Shown in pieces: positions 53,040-63,505 of a stretch of DNA of 64,000 nt. Source of the DNA: Alligator mississippiensis (Eukaryota > Chordata > Crocodylia > Alligatoridae). The notes below the pieces were generated by a model that saw only the letters and a list, made by a program, of their open reading frames with translations, ran no database searches and was not told where the DNA came from. The translations under genes were made by a program, and so were the position numbers. The stretch is from the NCBI RefSeq assembly GCF_030867095.1, contig NC_081824.1, positions 118,366,162-118,430,161 of the forward strand, read 5' to 3'. Within the stretch, counting starts at the first letter, position 1. Each line of letters starts with the position of its first letter.

Positions 53040-53920
53040 TACATACACATTACACACACATATATACATACACTAGCCAACTGCCAGTCAAGAATGACAG
53101 GGTGGGGGGTGGAGTAGGGGGGAGGAATGGAACCCCATGCCCCCCCCTCGACATCTGGGTCTGCTCCCCTCTTCCCTCCTACTGCTTGGGATCTGGGCCC
53201 ACTCCCTGCCGCAGCAGCAGGAGGGAGAGGAGCAGGCCCGCTACAGCAGGGCAGGTGGGAAGCAGCGAGCTTGGGGGCGACAGGAAGGAAGAATGGGCCC
53301 AGGCCTGAGAGGAGGTGGAGAGAAGGAGAGAGGAGACCCACTCCTCCCCTCCCCCAGCCACATCAGGCTGGGTTTGCTACCCTCCCCCGCCCTCCCCAGC
53401 TTGGGCTTGCTCCTCCCCCATCAGGCCCGAGCCCACTCCTCCCCTCCCCACTGCCATGGCCCACCCACTTCTCCCACCCCACCACCTTGGGCCCACTCCT
53501 TCCCCAACCACCACCACATTGGCCCTGCAGGTGATGACAATGGAAGAGGGGAGGGGCAGGCCGAGGCTAGAGTTGGTGGCCTTGCCTCGCTCCTCCCCCC
53601 CCCAGTCACTTGCAAGCAGCAAGGGGGCAAAGCCAGCTCCAGTGGTCTCAACCCACCCCTGTCCCCATCATCACCACCTGCAGGGAGCAGAGCAGGGGGG
53701 TGGGGCCAGTGCTGCTGGCCTCACCCCCCACCCCCATTTGCTCCATTGCCGCTGCCTCACCCCCACCCTTCCATCATACCCAGTGTCCCCACCATCGTGG
53801 CGGCATGCTGCCACTGCCTGTCCAAATGCTTCTTCGCACTCTGATTGGCTTTGTCAGCCAATCAGAGCACAAATAAAGCATGACAGACAGAGGCTTTTAC
53901 AATATTAGAATATTACACAC
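53040..53920. repeat. Long GC-rich repeat, unclassified
   Basis: G/C-skewed sequence with many 'cccctcccccag'/'gcccactcctcccc' blocks between AT/CA-rich borders. It ends in a perfect 12-bp hairpin (53839-53850 with 53856-53867) and 'aataaagcatgacagacag'. The 200-codon-plus open frames (53137-53844, 53315-53908) are low-complexity Pro/Ser/Gly and not genes. Confidence 0.5.
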
Positions 53921-54387
53921 ACGTATATGCATACACACCACACACACACGTTTTACTTATACAGAAAAACTTCAGATATCTGCAATCAAGTGTATTAATT
54001 TAAAAGCACCACAGATTATCAGACTTGTTAAAAAAAATTTTAAATGTAACAAAATTTTAAAAATTCTAAAATGATATTAAAGTTACAATATTAACGCTAT
54101 TATGTTCCATTATAAACATGAGAGCTGCTAGAAAGTGGCTATATATTCAAGCTCACTTATTGACATAACATAAATTGACCAGTTTTCTTTCGCAGAAAAA
54201 AATAAGTAACTGCTTTTGTACAAGTCTCCCCTTATAATTAGTGTACTTTGTTTGCTAAAACAAACATGCAAAAGCCACAACTGAAGCCATAGTATTTTAA
54301 CTCCAACAACACTCTCTTTAGAAGAGTGAAACCATTTAGTTTACATGTTTGAAATGGTCAAGTACAATTCAGATGACAAGTACATAA
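53921..54387 (-). other. BCLAF1: BCLAF1 intron 1 segment
   Basis: AT-rich with a short (CA)n near 53918-53948; nothing else. Confidence 0.55.
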
Positions 54388-54395
54388 GTAACAAA

Positions 54396-55487
54396 TAGAG
54401 GTGCATCGATATATTAGTTGCGTATCATATCGTCACCGATAACAGGAAAATGAACATAATCGGCAATTGGCTTTTTTGGGCTAATAATATCACCAATAAA
54501 TACCGCGTGCATGCACGCAGCCGCAGCATGAAAGCAAACAGGAATGCAGCCCAGGAGCTTGGAGAGCAGCATCCTGCTGTTAAGCCTATGGTAGAGAAGA
54601 GGCATAGGGAAGGAGTGTGGGGGAGGGGCAGATCGAGGCCCCAGTGATGGAGGAAGAGAGAGGGGCAGGGGCTGCCTAGCCAGGGTGGTGAACAGAACCC
54701 CAGGGCTGAAAGTGGGATGGAGCTGTGAGCAGCTCGTCCAGGGGGAGCAGGGCAGGGGGCAGCTCCCTGCAGCTGCACACACCACTGGGGGAGAGACATG
54801 GGGGACATTGCCCCTCCCGGGTTTGTGCTCAGGGTCAAGGCAGGCTGCCCACTGTGGGCTCAGGGCCAGGGGCAGCGCCAGCCTCTTCCTGGCAGAGGGA
54901 CTGGGCCAGTGCTGCACGTTGAGCAGATGCGGGCTCAGCTGCACCAGTGCTGGGGGGAGGGGATTTGGGGACTATAGTCACCCCAAGATTCCCCCTAGCC
55001 CCCCCCCCCCAAATCACACCCCTCAGCACCACCACTGGTGCCCAACCCCATGCATCTGAGCCTGCCGCACCACTACCCACTCTAAGCACAGCCCTGGCCC
55101 AGCACCCCCTGCTGGTAAGATGGTGCTGCAGCCAACAGCAGGTAGCCTGCCCACATCCCACACACAAATCTGGGGGGGGAATACATGCCCCACATACCTT
55201 CCATCAGGGGTGCATGCACTGGCAGGGAGGCACCCCCTCCCCCCAGATGAGCTGTCCATGGCTCTGTCCTGCTACTGGCCCTGGGGTCCTATTCACCACC
55301 CTGCCCGGGCAGCACCTGCCCGTGCCCCACTCCCTCCCTCACCATGGGGGCCTCAATCTGCCCCCCCATGCCCCTCCCCCACAAGACTTACCAGCAGGAT
55401 GCTACTCTCCAAGTTGCCAGGCTGCATTCTAGTAAATCAGTGATTGGATCAGTATCAGCAAACAAAATCTTTATCAGTGCACCCGTA
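54396..55487. mobile_element. Complete non-autonomous hAT element, 1.09 kb, GC-rich
   Basis: Perfect 8-bp duplication GTAACAAA (54388-54395 and 55488-55495). Ends TAGAGGTGCATCGATA and, on minus, TACGGGTGCACTGATA, 12 of 16 matching. AT-rich subterminal regions enclose a very GC-rich middle with no transposase. Related fragments lie at about 1885-2643 and 10741-11215. Confidence 0.93.
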
Positions 55488-55495
55488 GTAACAAA

Positions 55496-58123
55496 CTGTT
55501 AAATCTTACCTCAGACTTCTAAAGGTTAACAAATGAGATGATGATTTAAGAATTCAGCAAGTGTGCTCTCAGAAATATTAATTCCTATAAGAAATAAAAA
55601 TTCTGAATCACAAAAACTGATATTTTCTTTAAAAAAAAGTGTTATGATCCCCTCGTGGGGGGGGGGCACTTTCTTAATGACATTTGTAAAAGATTAATAG
55701 GCTGATTTAAACAATTACATCACAGAACAACAAGGCCATGTATGTGGATGCTGTAAAGTCTAAAAACATCTTGATGTTTCTTTTCACTATCTCAAGTAAG
55801 CAAAAGGATAGTGGTAGAAATTCTTTCCAAAAATAAATCAATCCTTAAGACATGTCATTATAAAAGACACCATCAGAAAGGAACGGAAATCCTTTTTATA
55901 CACAGGGCAAATCAGAACACCAGAAAACACAATATCAAATGTCAGCTTTCCATGACACGAACAAAAATTGCTCTCTCTTGCGAAACAAGCAACAAATTTT
56001 GGCAAGTATCTGATAAGCCTGTATTATCAAACTTGGTCTCAAGGTAGCCACTCATCTACCCACAACACCAAAGTATATGAGCAGCTCTTAAGGCACATAC
56101 ATTTCTATTTTGAATATACTTACGGGCTTGATCGTACTTCCATCAAATTTAGTGGGTATCTTGCCCCAGACTGATGTTGATGCTTCTGCATCCCAATGTT
56201 ATTTCATATTAAACATTTAAAGATAAGTCCCACATAATACTGATTGCTCCCAGCTTGTTTCACTTTCTGTTTCTTTAAAGTATGCAACACTCAACTGATT
56301 TTCAAAACCTTGCTGTCAAAGTTCACAAAATCCACTTGTCCACACACAGCAGCAAGTAGGATCTTTAAAGTATTAGTTCTATAAAACTGGAATTTCTAGA
56401 AGGTTAAATATTTCTAGCTTTCATCATTACCTAGTGAGAGACTTAGAGTAACAGCAAATCAGGACCACTTCAAATCACAAAGAAATTAAAAAAGAAGTAG
56501 TTGTGGTGTCACCTCATATATAATCATTCTAAAAATCTTCCAACATCAGATACATTTTAACACAATCCACCATGATCAAATTAAAGACTAGGGAAAAACC
56601 TAAGGTAACTCAACCAGATTGGTATATTTGAATATCTTGTCCAAGTTCGGTATGTAAATTTTTATTAAAAGCGTTAGCCAACACTTAAAAAAGGTCTCTC
56701 TCAAACCCTAACAAAAGCGTGAGACAGGGAAAAAAACAAAAGTAGTTACCATCCAACACCTAAACAGGAAGATACCTCTTCAAATCTTACACAAGTTCGG
56801 GAATCTTCCCTCCTGCCCCCACACCACACACATGCGCACACACACACACTTAGGTCTGAGGTCAGCAGATACCCTAAATTTCCCCAACTGCTGGGAAAAG
56901 GAAATCTGACCTCAAAAACCCCACACTGTCTTTTGCAATTCACTCCAGCTGCTATAGCAAAATGTCTTAAGTCTTTTACTTGAGATGGTAACTGCTATTA
57001 CTATCAAAAATATCTCACTAGTATTATATAAATGTTGTTTTGTATTATATGAGCAAATTCTGTCCCAAAACCATCTCAGTGTCTCTCTTTAAGACCAAAG
57101 GAAGGTTTATTTTGGAAGAGAAAAAGATCGAAGTTGGTTATGAGTAAAGACTTATCTATACGTGACAATTATTCACAAATATGATGAGGTGCAAATGTGA
57201 AGATTAATCCACTTTTTGGATGAAGCTAATTCAGAAAGATGCACTCTTATACCAGAAGTTGTTACCAACTGTGTATGAACCCACCCTTTTGATATTAAGG
57301 GCTGTAAATGTCTCTGATTCAGACTAAGTCTCTAACTTCTTTTGTTGTAATTATAAAATTCCTTGGTTTTATGAGGTCGTACAAAAGCACCCATGACTTA
57401 TCACCTAGCCCTCTTCTTTCCACTCCGCTACCTCTGATGCCTGTAGTTCTCAAGCAGCAAAAGCAATAGCAGCAGCTGACAAGTAGGATTCCTGTCAGTA
57501 TCACCTCTGCCCGCTAGATTCTGAAGCAGTCTTACCTTCACATTATTGCTGCTTATAGCTTTGCTAAGCAAGCAACAACAGAGATTGAGAATGCTGGCAG
57601 GTGATTTTCAGAACTGGACACACAACAAATATTTTTGAAAAAGCTAAACCCTACAGAAATGGACTGCCCGCTACACGTCAAATAAAGAGGTTCACCAATG
57701 CATTTTTCAAGCTGTTAGTTAAATGAGGAGTCACACAGAAAAGTTTCTTTGCAGGTAATAAATAGGAGGAACCTTGGTGTCTTCCACTGCCCCCCACCGC
57801 CGCTAAGTGGGGATCATCAAGCAGAATTAAGTGGATGTATCCAGCCTGATCAGTTGTCTGCAACAATAAGAAATGCCTAACGTCTTCAAATGCAGCATTC
57901 TCACTATTTGCAGATCCCAAGGTTTAGAGGTTTATCCACGAAAAGACAATACAACGAGCAGAAATCATTACTCATTTTGTATGCCCAACTCCTGCTGAGT
58001 ATTACTTCCAAAGGCTGTTTTTGTATTACTGTAGTTCTAAAGTTCAGTCAAAACAACTGTCACCAATGTAGGCAAAACAGAAGTCTATCAAAACAGTTTA
58101 AAAAAAAAAAAAAGTGTGGTACT
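55496..58123 (-). other. BCLAF1: BCLAF1 intron 1 segment
   Basis: AT-rich, with a G8 run near 55660 and a short (CA)n near 56826-56850. Around 57150-57290 'acttatctatacgtgacaa' may be a MITE end, but no partner was found. No exon recognised. Confidence 0.5.
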
Positions 58124-58126
58124 GAT

Positions 58127-58461
58127 GGGCGCCTATATACATGCAGCGAAGCTGCTCCGATGCGCTGTAACTGCAGTGCGTCAGAACACACTTGATTAAT
58201 TGAGCCTGCTGGAGCATGGCAATTACTGCGCTCCAGCAGACTCCAGTGGCATATGCATTAGCACCCCCACACTAAAAAATGGCAGCGAGGGCGCTTTAAA
58301 TAAAGCATGGTTAACAAGCATTAGTTAACACCCCCCTGCTACCATTTTTCAGCACAGGGAGCTGACACACGATGCAGCAGGTGCTTTAATTAGAGCAGCT
58401 CTCAGAGCTACTCTAATTAAAGTGCCTCCCCCCCACTCCCCATACGTGCATATAAATGCCT
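58127..58461. mobile_element. MITE with 3-bp target duplication
   Basis: 335 bp flanked by GAT (58124-58126 and 58462-58464). Ends GGGCGCCTATATACATGCA and, on minus, AGGCATTTATATGCACGTA match at 12 of 19, with every mismatch a transition. Contains internal palindromic parts (gagcagctctcagagctactc). Termini resemble those of 21613-21848. Confidence 0.72.
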
Positions 58462-58464
58462 GAT

Positions 58465-59584
58465 GGTTTTAAGTAAGTATTAAGAAAGTTATTAAGGCCT
58501 GGGCTTTCTAAAACAACAGCTTCACATAAAAGCAATTCCAGCAGTACAGTAGTTAGGACCCGATTATTTAACTGGGTCCAAAGAGATGTTGGGACCATTT
58601 AACAACTAACATCTTATACCTACCCATGCTACCAAATTCATTAAATGAGTCACAAACTAATTGCTGGTACTGTCAGCCTATAAAAAAAAAAAACTAAGCA
58701 CATTTTCCTTTAAAACGTTCAGTTTTTGAATGCGATGAGCATTTAAAGTGACTGGATGCTTCACTTACTATAGTATCCAGCCAAATTTACTACAGAAATT
58801 AGTGGACACTCCAGAAAGTTCACTTATTTGCCCTTTCCCCCACCAAAGCAGGATTTTTCATTGGCTGTAGACAGAGTTTTGTAAAGGCGACTAAAAACAG
58901 TCACCCCGTAGCTGTCCTGATACATGACCCAGATGTATTTCCCTTCTTTGCTATCCAGGCACAGGCAGAACTGGAACAGGTCACAAAATAAGTGGGTTGT
59001 ACGTCACAAATCCAGACATCAGTAAAACACTTTACTGAATCAAACACAGGCTCAAATAACTATAAAAAATAAAACTGCCACCAAATGTTTTGGGGCAGCT
59101 TGGGAACATTGCAGAAGACACCTAGAGTTAAATTAGGAGCTTCGCTGCTGTGTACCCAAAAGTTCAACAGGCCCATTTACCCGCTTTCCTACGATGGAGG
59201 AAATGCTGTGGCACCAGCATTGCCTGTCTGGGCCTGTTACGCCCAGAGCTATTTAGGCCAGGCCGCCTTTGCTTTTTTCTCAGTGGCAACCCACAGGGAA
59301 GTGCAGGCAAACCCACATGTAGTTTCCAGAGCCCAAGGAATCCTTCCCTCTCGCCAGCCTGGCCGTGCTGCCCCCTTGCCCATACCCTCCTTCTCCTCTG
59401 GCCCTGCTGGAAAAGGACAGGTCAGCAGCTGAGCCCTCCCGCGCTCTGGAATCGAAGCGGCAAGATGCAGACAGACAGCTCCTCGCCTGCACCATGACTG
59501 AGGACAGCACCACGCCCCGCAGGCAGCGCTGTTACAGAGGCGCCTGTCCACTCCATGGCTTCCCGGCCATCTGACTAAGATCAA
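58465..59584 (-). other. BCLAF1: BCLAF1 intron 1 segment
   Basis: AT-rich to 59080, then GC-richer. No repeat or exon supported. Confidence 0.5.
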
Positions 59585-59815
59585 GCGAGATCAGGAGCCT
59601 CTGAACCCCATGTCTCTAGGCCTGGGACTTGCACGCAGGATGCCTGCCGGGGCCAAGGGAGCACCCGAAGCCCCAGATCAATGGGCCTGGGACACAGGAC
59701 GCTTGCCCAGTGGTAAAGCTGTGCAGACTCGATGACCAAGGTCTGCTCAGCCTAATTTTAGAATTTGACTCTGGGCTTTGCCCAGTTCTATCTGGAAACT
59801 AATTTGAGGAAAAAA
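59585..59815. repeat. Third, single copy of the 31.5-kb tandem-repeat family
   Basis: Shares 'ccccatgtctctaggcctgggacttgca', 'gatgcctgcc' and 'cgaagccccag' with the units at 31480-32095 and likewise ends in an A-rich stretch (aatttgaggaaaaaaaag). It sits next to the BCLAF1 CpG island. Confidence 0.6.
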
Positions 59816-59919
59816 AAGAAAATCTGCCAGCTACCGGGCCCGGGCAGGTCTCTTTACTGGGAGGAGGACAAGTGAGCTCTTCACCCTCTCCTGACAACAA
59901 GCTAACTGGGTTTTTCCTT

Positions 59920-60880
59920 TCTTTCCCCCATGCAGCAGCCAGGGGGGAGGATCCTCCCCTCCTCCCGCAGCCCCCCCACCCCCGGGCAATGGAGATAGGC
60001 GCTCCCCAGACGCGGGCGGGACCAAGTGGCAGCGACCGCCTCAGCACCGCCCTAGCGGAGCCGCCGCCGCAGAGCGGGAGGGGGGGAAGGGGGGAAGCAT
60101 ATCGAGGACGTTCCATCGCGACGGTTAGGGGCGCAACCCCGCCCCTCCCCCAACGGGACGGAAAGGGAGGCGCCGGCAGCGCGCGCGAGCGCACACACGC
60201 CCCGCCCCGCCCTACCGCGCGCGAAGCGGGCCCATGGGGGAGGGGCGCGCCACGGTGGGGGGGGGCGAGAACGTGCGAGCGTTCGTTGGTCTCGCGCACC
60301 CCAACACTCGAACTGGGGAGGGGGGTGCCCCGCCTCGCGCCGCGCCACAGGCCTCGCGGAACGGAACGAAGCGAAGCGCGAGGTCTCCCGCCCCGTCCCG
60401 GTCCCTGCCCGTCCCTGTCCCCTCCCCACCCCCCCGCGCCCTTTTTCCCGGGCTTCACCTGGCGGGCGGAACTGCAAGGCCGGCCCGCTCCCTTAGCGCA
60501 GCACGGCCGCCATTTCCCGTCTCGCCGAAGGAAGAGAGCGAAGGGGGAGGGGTGTGCGTGTGTGGGGGAGGGGAAAAGAAAAAGGAGAAAGACCATAGAG
60601 GTGCAGCCTACTCCCGCGCAAGGCGAGGCGCGATTGCATCACTTCCGTGAGGCGTTGCGCACTTACCCGCCTGTACCATCAGGGTAGATGCTTCCGGGTT
60701 GGGGGGGCCACGTGACCTCCTGCAGGCGCTCGCGTTCCTCCCTGAGTGGCCCGGAGGGAGAGGCGCCCGCCCCTCCCGCCTGCACAGCGCCTCCTGGCTG
60801 TAGCGGAAGGGGCAGCGCCCGCCGGCCCCCCTCGCCCGGGGAAGGTAGCGCTCGCTCGCATCGGACGCGCGTGCGCACTA
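59920..60880 (-). promoter_or_regulatory. BCLAF1: BCLAF1 CpG-island promoter and first exon
   Basis: About 950 bp of CpG-dense sequence. On the minus strand AAATGGCGGCC (60505-60515) is a textbook YY1 site, usually found just downstream of the start of TATA-less genes. It is followed by the donor CCAG|GTGAAG with exon end at 60459. This gives a non-coding exon 1 of roughly 60560-60459. Several GC boxes occur near 60120-60260. The 265-271-codon open frames on both strands here come from the lack of stops in CpG-rich DNA. Confidence 0.85.
60459..60565 (-). other. BCLAF1: Probable BCLAF1 non-coding exon 1
   Basis: Defined at its 3' end by donor CCAG|GTGAAG. The 5' end is set by analogy with YY1-type promoters and is approximate. 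Confidence 0.6.
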
Positions 60881-60889
60881 CATGCGCAA

Positions 60890-61545
60890 CGCGCGCACTG
60901 CCTGCATGCACAACTTCCGTGCACATAGCACATGCATGTATGCCACGTGCACGCTGCATGCACGCACACGCATCATACACACGCCCGCACACTACATACT
61001 CCCCGCATACACACGACGTGCACACATTACATGCAACCACACCACACACGCAACATACATGCACAGCGCATGCCTGCACAACATCACATACACACTGTGC
61101 ATCACACACCATGCATACAGTACACACACAGGATAAGCGCACATTATACCACATACACACACCACATGCACAGCACACTACATGCTTACCGCGCACACAC
61201 ACTGTATATAAACCGCATACACACAATGTGCACGTTATACACACACTACATATGCTAACTACATACATCATATGTATAGCACATGTACATGTATCACACC
61301 ACATATACACCACACATACAGCACACACACACAGAATGAGCATGCATTACACTACATACGCTGCACCCCTACATATCGCACACTACGTGCAAACTGCATA
61401 CACACACGATGGGCACACCACACAATTACAGACACTACATACATGCATCAGACACATATGCACAGCACACACATGCACAACATACACTCCATACTTGCAC
61501 GTGCATTACATGCTGCATGCCCAGCATACACACAGGCAGACCAGG
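60890..61545. repeat. CA/CATA-rich simple-repeat tract, about 650 bp
   Basis: Imperfect alternating pyrimidine-purine sequence built of 'cacaca', 'catgca', 'catacaca' and 'acgtgcac' words. No stop codons arise in one frame (60688-61557), giving a false 289-codon His/Thr-rich ORF. The sequence runs directly into the 3' end of the Penelope-like element. Confidence 0.92.
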
Positions 61546-62366
61546 TTCTTTGGGTGAATCTGATTTATTAGACCAACTTAAATGGTTGGAAAACAATTAT
61601 TAAGCGAGCTTTCAAGTTCAAAAACCCTTCGTCAGGCTAAGGAAGTTTCTGCAGTTGGTGTGTGCTCTTCCTGGATGGAATGAATAGTAAAGAAGCCAGC
61701 GGCTGGGCTTGTATGCATACAAGACAGGCAGTCAGTGAAGATGTAGATTGAGGAGTCAATGGGTGAGAGACAGGCTGGGGAGGGGGGAAGGGGGGGAAGA
61801 GAGAAGGGGGATGAATAGTGGAGAGATACCAGGGGAGTCAGATGTCAGGCAGGTTATAATATGTCATAAATCCCATGTGTCTATTCAATCCATGATTTTT
61901 AGTGTCCAGGACGTTGATGAAGTGGAGTTCATAGGCTCGTCTCTGGGAAGTTTTGTGTAAGTTTCCCTTGAGGATCAGGACTGAGAGATTGGAGAGAGAG
62001 TGGTTTTCTTGTGAGAAATGTGCCCCCACCAGTAATTGGGTATTTCTGTCTTTGATAGATTTCCGGTGTGCGTTCATTCTGGTGCGCAGTTGTTGTTTGG
62101 TCTCTCCTATGTATTTTCCATCAGGGCATTTGGTGCATTGGATGAGATATATTACATTTTTGGAGGTGCAGCTCTAAGATACGGGAATGCTAATGGCTCT
62201 GTTGTGGGGTGTAGCGATTGTGGGGGTGGTAGCGATGTGTTAGCAGGTTTCGCATTTCTTGTCATGGCATGGTCTGGATCTGTTCGGTGGGTTCTGGGCC
62301 TGAGGAAATTTGCTTCTGGTGATGAGGTTAGTGAGATTCAGTGCTTGTTTGAAGGCTAAGATGGGT
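61540..62366 (-). mobile_element. Penelope-like retroelement fragment: GIY-YIG endonuclease and 3' UTR with hammerhead-like core
   Basis: The minus strand encodes, from about 62165 to 61838, CTSKNVIYLIQCTKCPDGKY IGET, then QLRTRMNAHRKSIKDRN, VGAHFSQENHSLSNLSVLIL and YELHFINVLDTKNHGLNRHM followed by a stop. This is the C-terminal GIY-YIG endonuclease of Neptune-type Penelope elements (IYLIQC, then CPDGKYIGET). Upstream (to about 62366) CHDKKCETC resembles the cysteine motif that precedes this domain. The reverse transcriptase is absent. In the 3' UTR CTGACGA (61629-61635) and GAAA (61610-61613), both on minus, are the two boxes of a hammerhead ribozyme. The 3' end lies at the CA tract. Confidence 0.85.
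61838..62165 (-). pseudogene. GIY-YIG endonuclease coding remnant of the Penelope-like element
   Basis: Open from about 62165 to the stop at 61838. Only the C-terminal domain of what would be a protein with RT plus endonuclease is present, so it cannot work alone. Conserved Gly-x-Tyr-Ile-Gly and the Arg-x-x-x-His (RTRMNAHR) of the GIY-YIG family are visible. Confidence 0.8.
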
Positions 62367-63321
62367 GGCTAGGATATGATATGTCATATCACCCCTCCCT
62401 CAAACCCCCTTCCCTTGACCATGGGTCCCTCTTACCCAGTGTCCTGTGTCACGCAGACCTGGCTAAGCTGGCCATCAAGCTGGCCATTGATCTGACCAGA
62501 AAGGAGACCCTGGCCAGGGGAACCCCAGGAGAGCGCGGGGCTGTTTTGCTCTCGTTCTTCCACTCCCATCCTTCCCAAAGTTTCACTGGGCAGTGTCATG
62601 CACTCTCTCTGCTTGTTCAGGGGGCAGTGAGCACTGACTGGTGTGCTCTGCTCATGTCCCCTTCTGGCTCCCTTGTTACTAACCTGTGGCCCTCACTCCC
62701 TTCCCCATTTTATTTTTATTTGTCACCTGTACTTAGTTGCTATGTCTTTGGTGGCCCCCCTGATTCCCTGTTTTCTTGGGGGCATAAACCCAAGGTTCCC
62801 AAGGCACAGCAAGTAGGCACTGGCAAATTAAGATTTATTGAGGCCCTGGGCAAACAGAAAATTAGAGGCCCCCCACACCCTTTCATTTGAAGCATGAATG
62901 TTTCAAAAAGCATTAATAAATTAACCCATTAAATACGTTGTTCTGCCTGTACTCAAGGAGATCAAAATCATCACCCTTCCAAATTCTTCAGCTCAGGCTC
63001 TGAGGGAGCCTCCCAAATTCTGCTTTAGGGTTGCACCACCAGTGCAGACAGCGTCTGCCTCCATGCTTCCTTCAAGACTTTCTCCCCAGAATCAAAGTTT
63101 CACTGGACACTAGTGCTGTATCACCTTTCTGGAAGAGCTCCCATAGGCTCCTGGGAGGTGACAGTAGCTTTATCTTCCATTATTAAAAAAGGAGGTAGTT
63201 GGCTTCCTAGGTGCCACTAACTGCAGGAAGGACAGGATCTGTGCACAGTAGGAACTATAACAGGAAGTTCCTGAGTTCCTTAGTCCCTGAGTCTAAGGAA
63301 GGCTGTCTTCAGTCTATGGTG
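62367..63321. other. Intergenic, upstream of BCLAF1
   Basis: Moderately GC-rich. A 169-codon open frame at 62381-62890 shows no family I recognise. Near 62820-62885 'attgaggccctgggcaaacag' has transposon-like style. No gene supported. Confidence 0.45.
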
Positions 63322-63505
63322 GGGTGCCTTGACTCTATGGAGGAGTGCCTTGTGTCCAAGGGGGGGGTGTCCTGGGTCTAGACTCTAAGAGGGGTGGGGG
63401 GTGTCTTGCATCTAAACAAGGGTGCCTTGAACCTAGAGGGGTGCCTTGAGTCTATGGGGCAAGATGCATTGAGTGCAAAGGTTTGAGAACCCCGGTTTCA
63501 GCTCT
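63322..63505. repeat. hAT terminus with amplified subterminal motif
   Basis: Seven or so diverged units of about 19-30 bp built on GGGGTGCCTTGAGTCTA, ending in AAGGTTTGAGAACCCCGG. The motif is the single-copy subterminal sequence of the hAT family at 25841-26107, 46869-47203 and 22901-22966. Confidence 0.65.

Noticed and set aside
53137-53908. Open frames of 197-235 codons
   Set aside because: Pro/Ser/Gly low complexity from a GC-rich repeat; frames on both strands; no splice or domain signal.
59872-60687. Long open frames of 265-271 codons on both strands in the BCLAF1 CpG island
   Set aside because: Stop-poor because of GC and CpG density, low-complexity Arg/Pro/Gly, no domain, and overlapping a clear promoter and non-coding first exon.
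60688-61557. 289-codon open frame, His/Thr/Cys-rich
   Set aside because: It is the translation of the CA/CATA simple repeat; the opposite strand is equally open.
62381-62890. 169-codon open frame upstream of BCLAF1
   Set aside because: No recognisable motif, and part of the sequence looks repeat-derived. Kept as unexplained, not as a gene.
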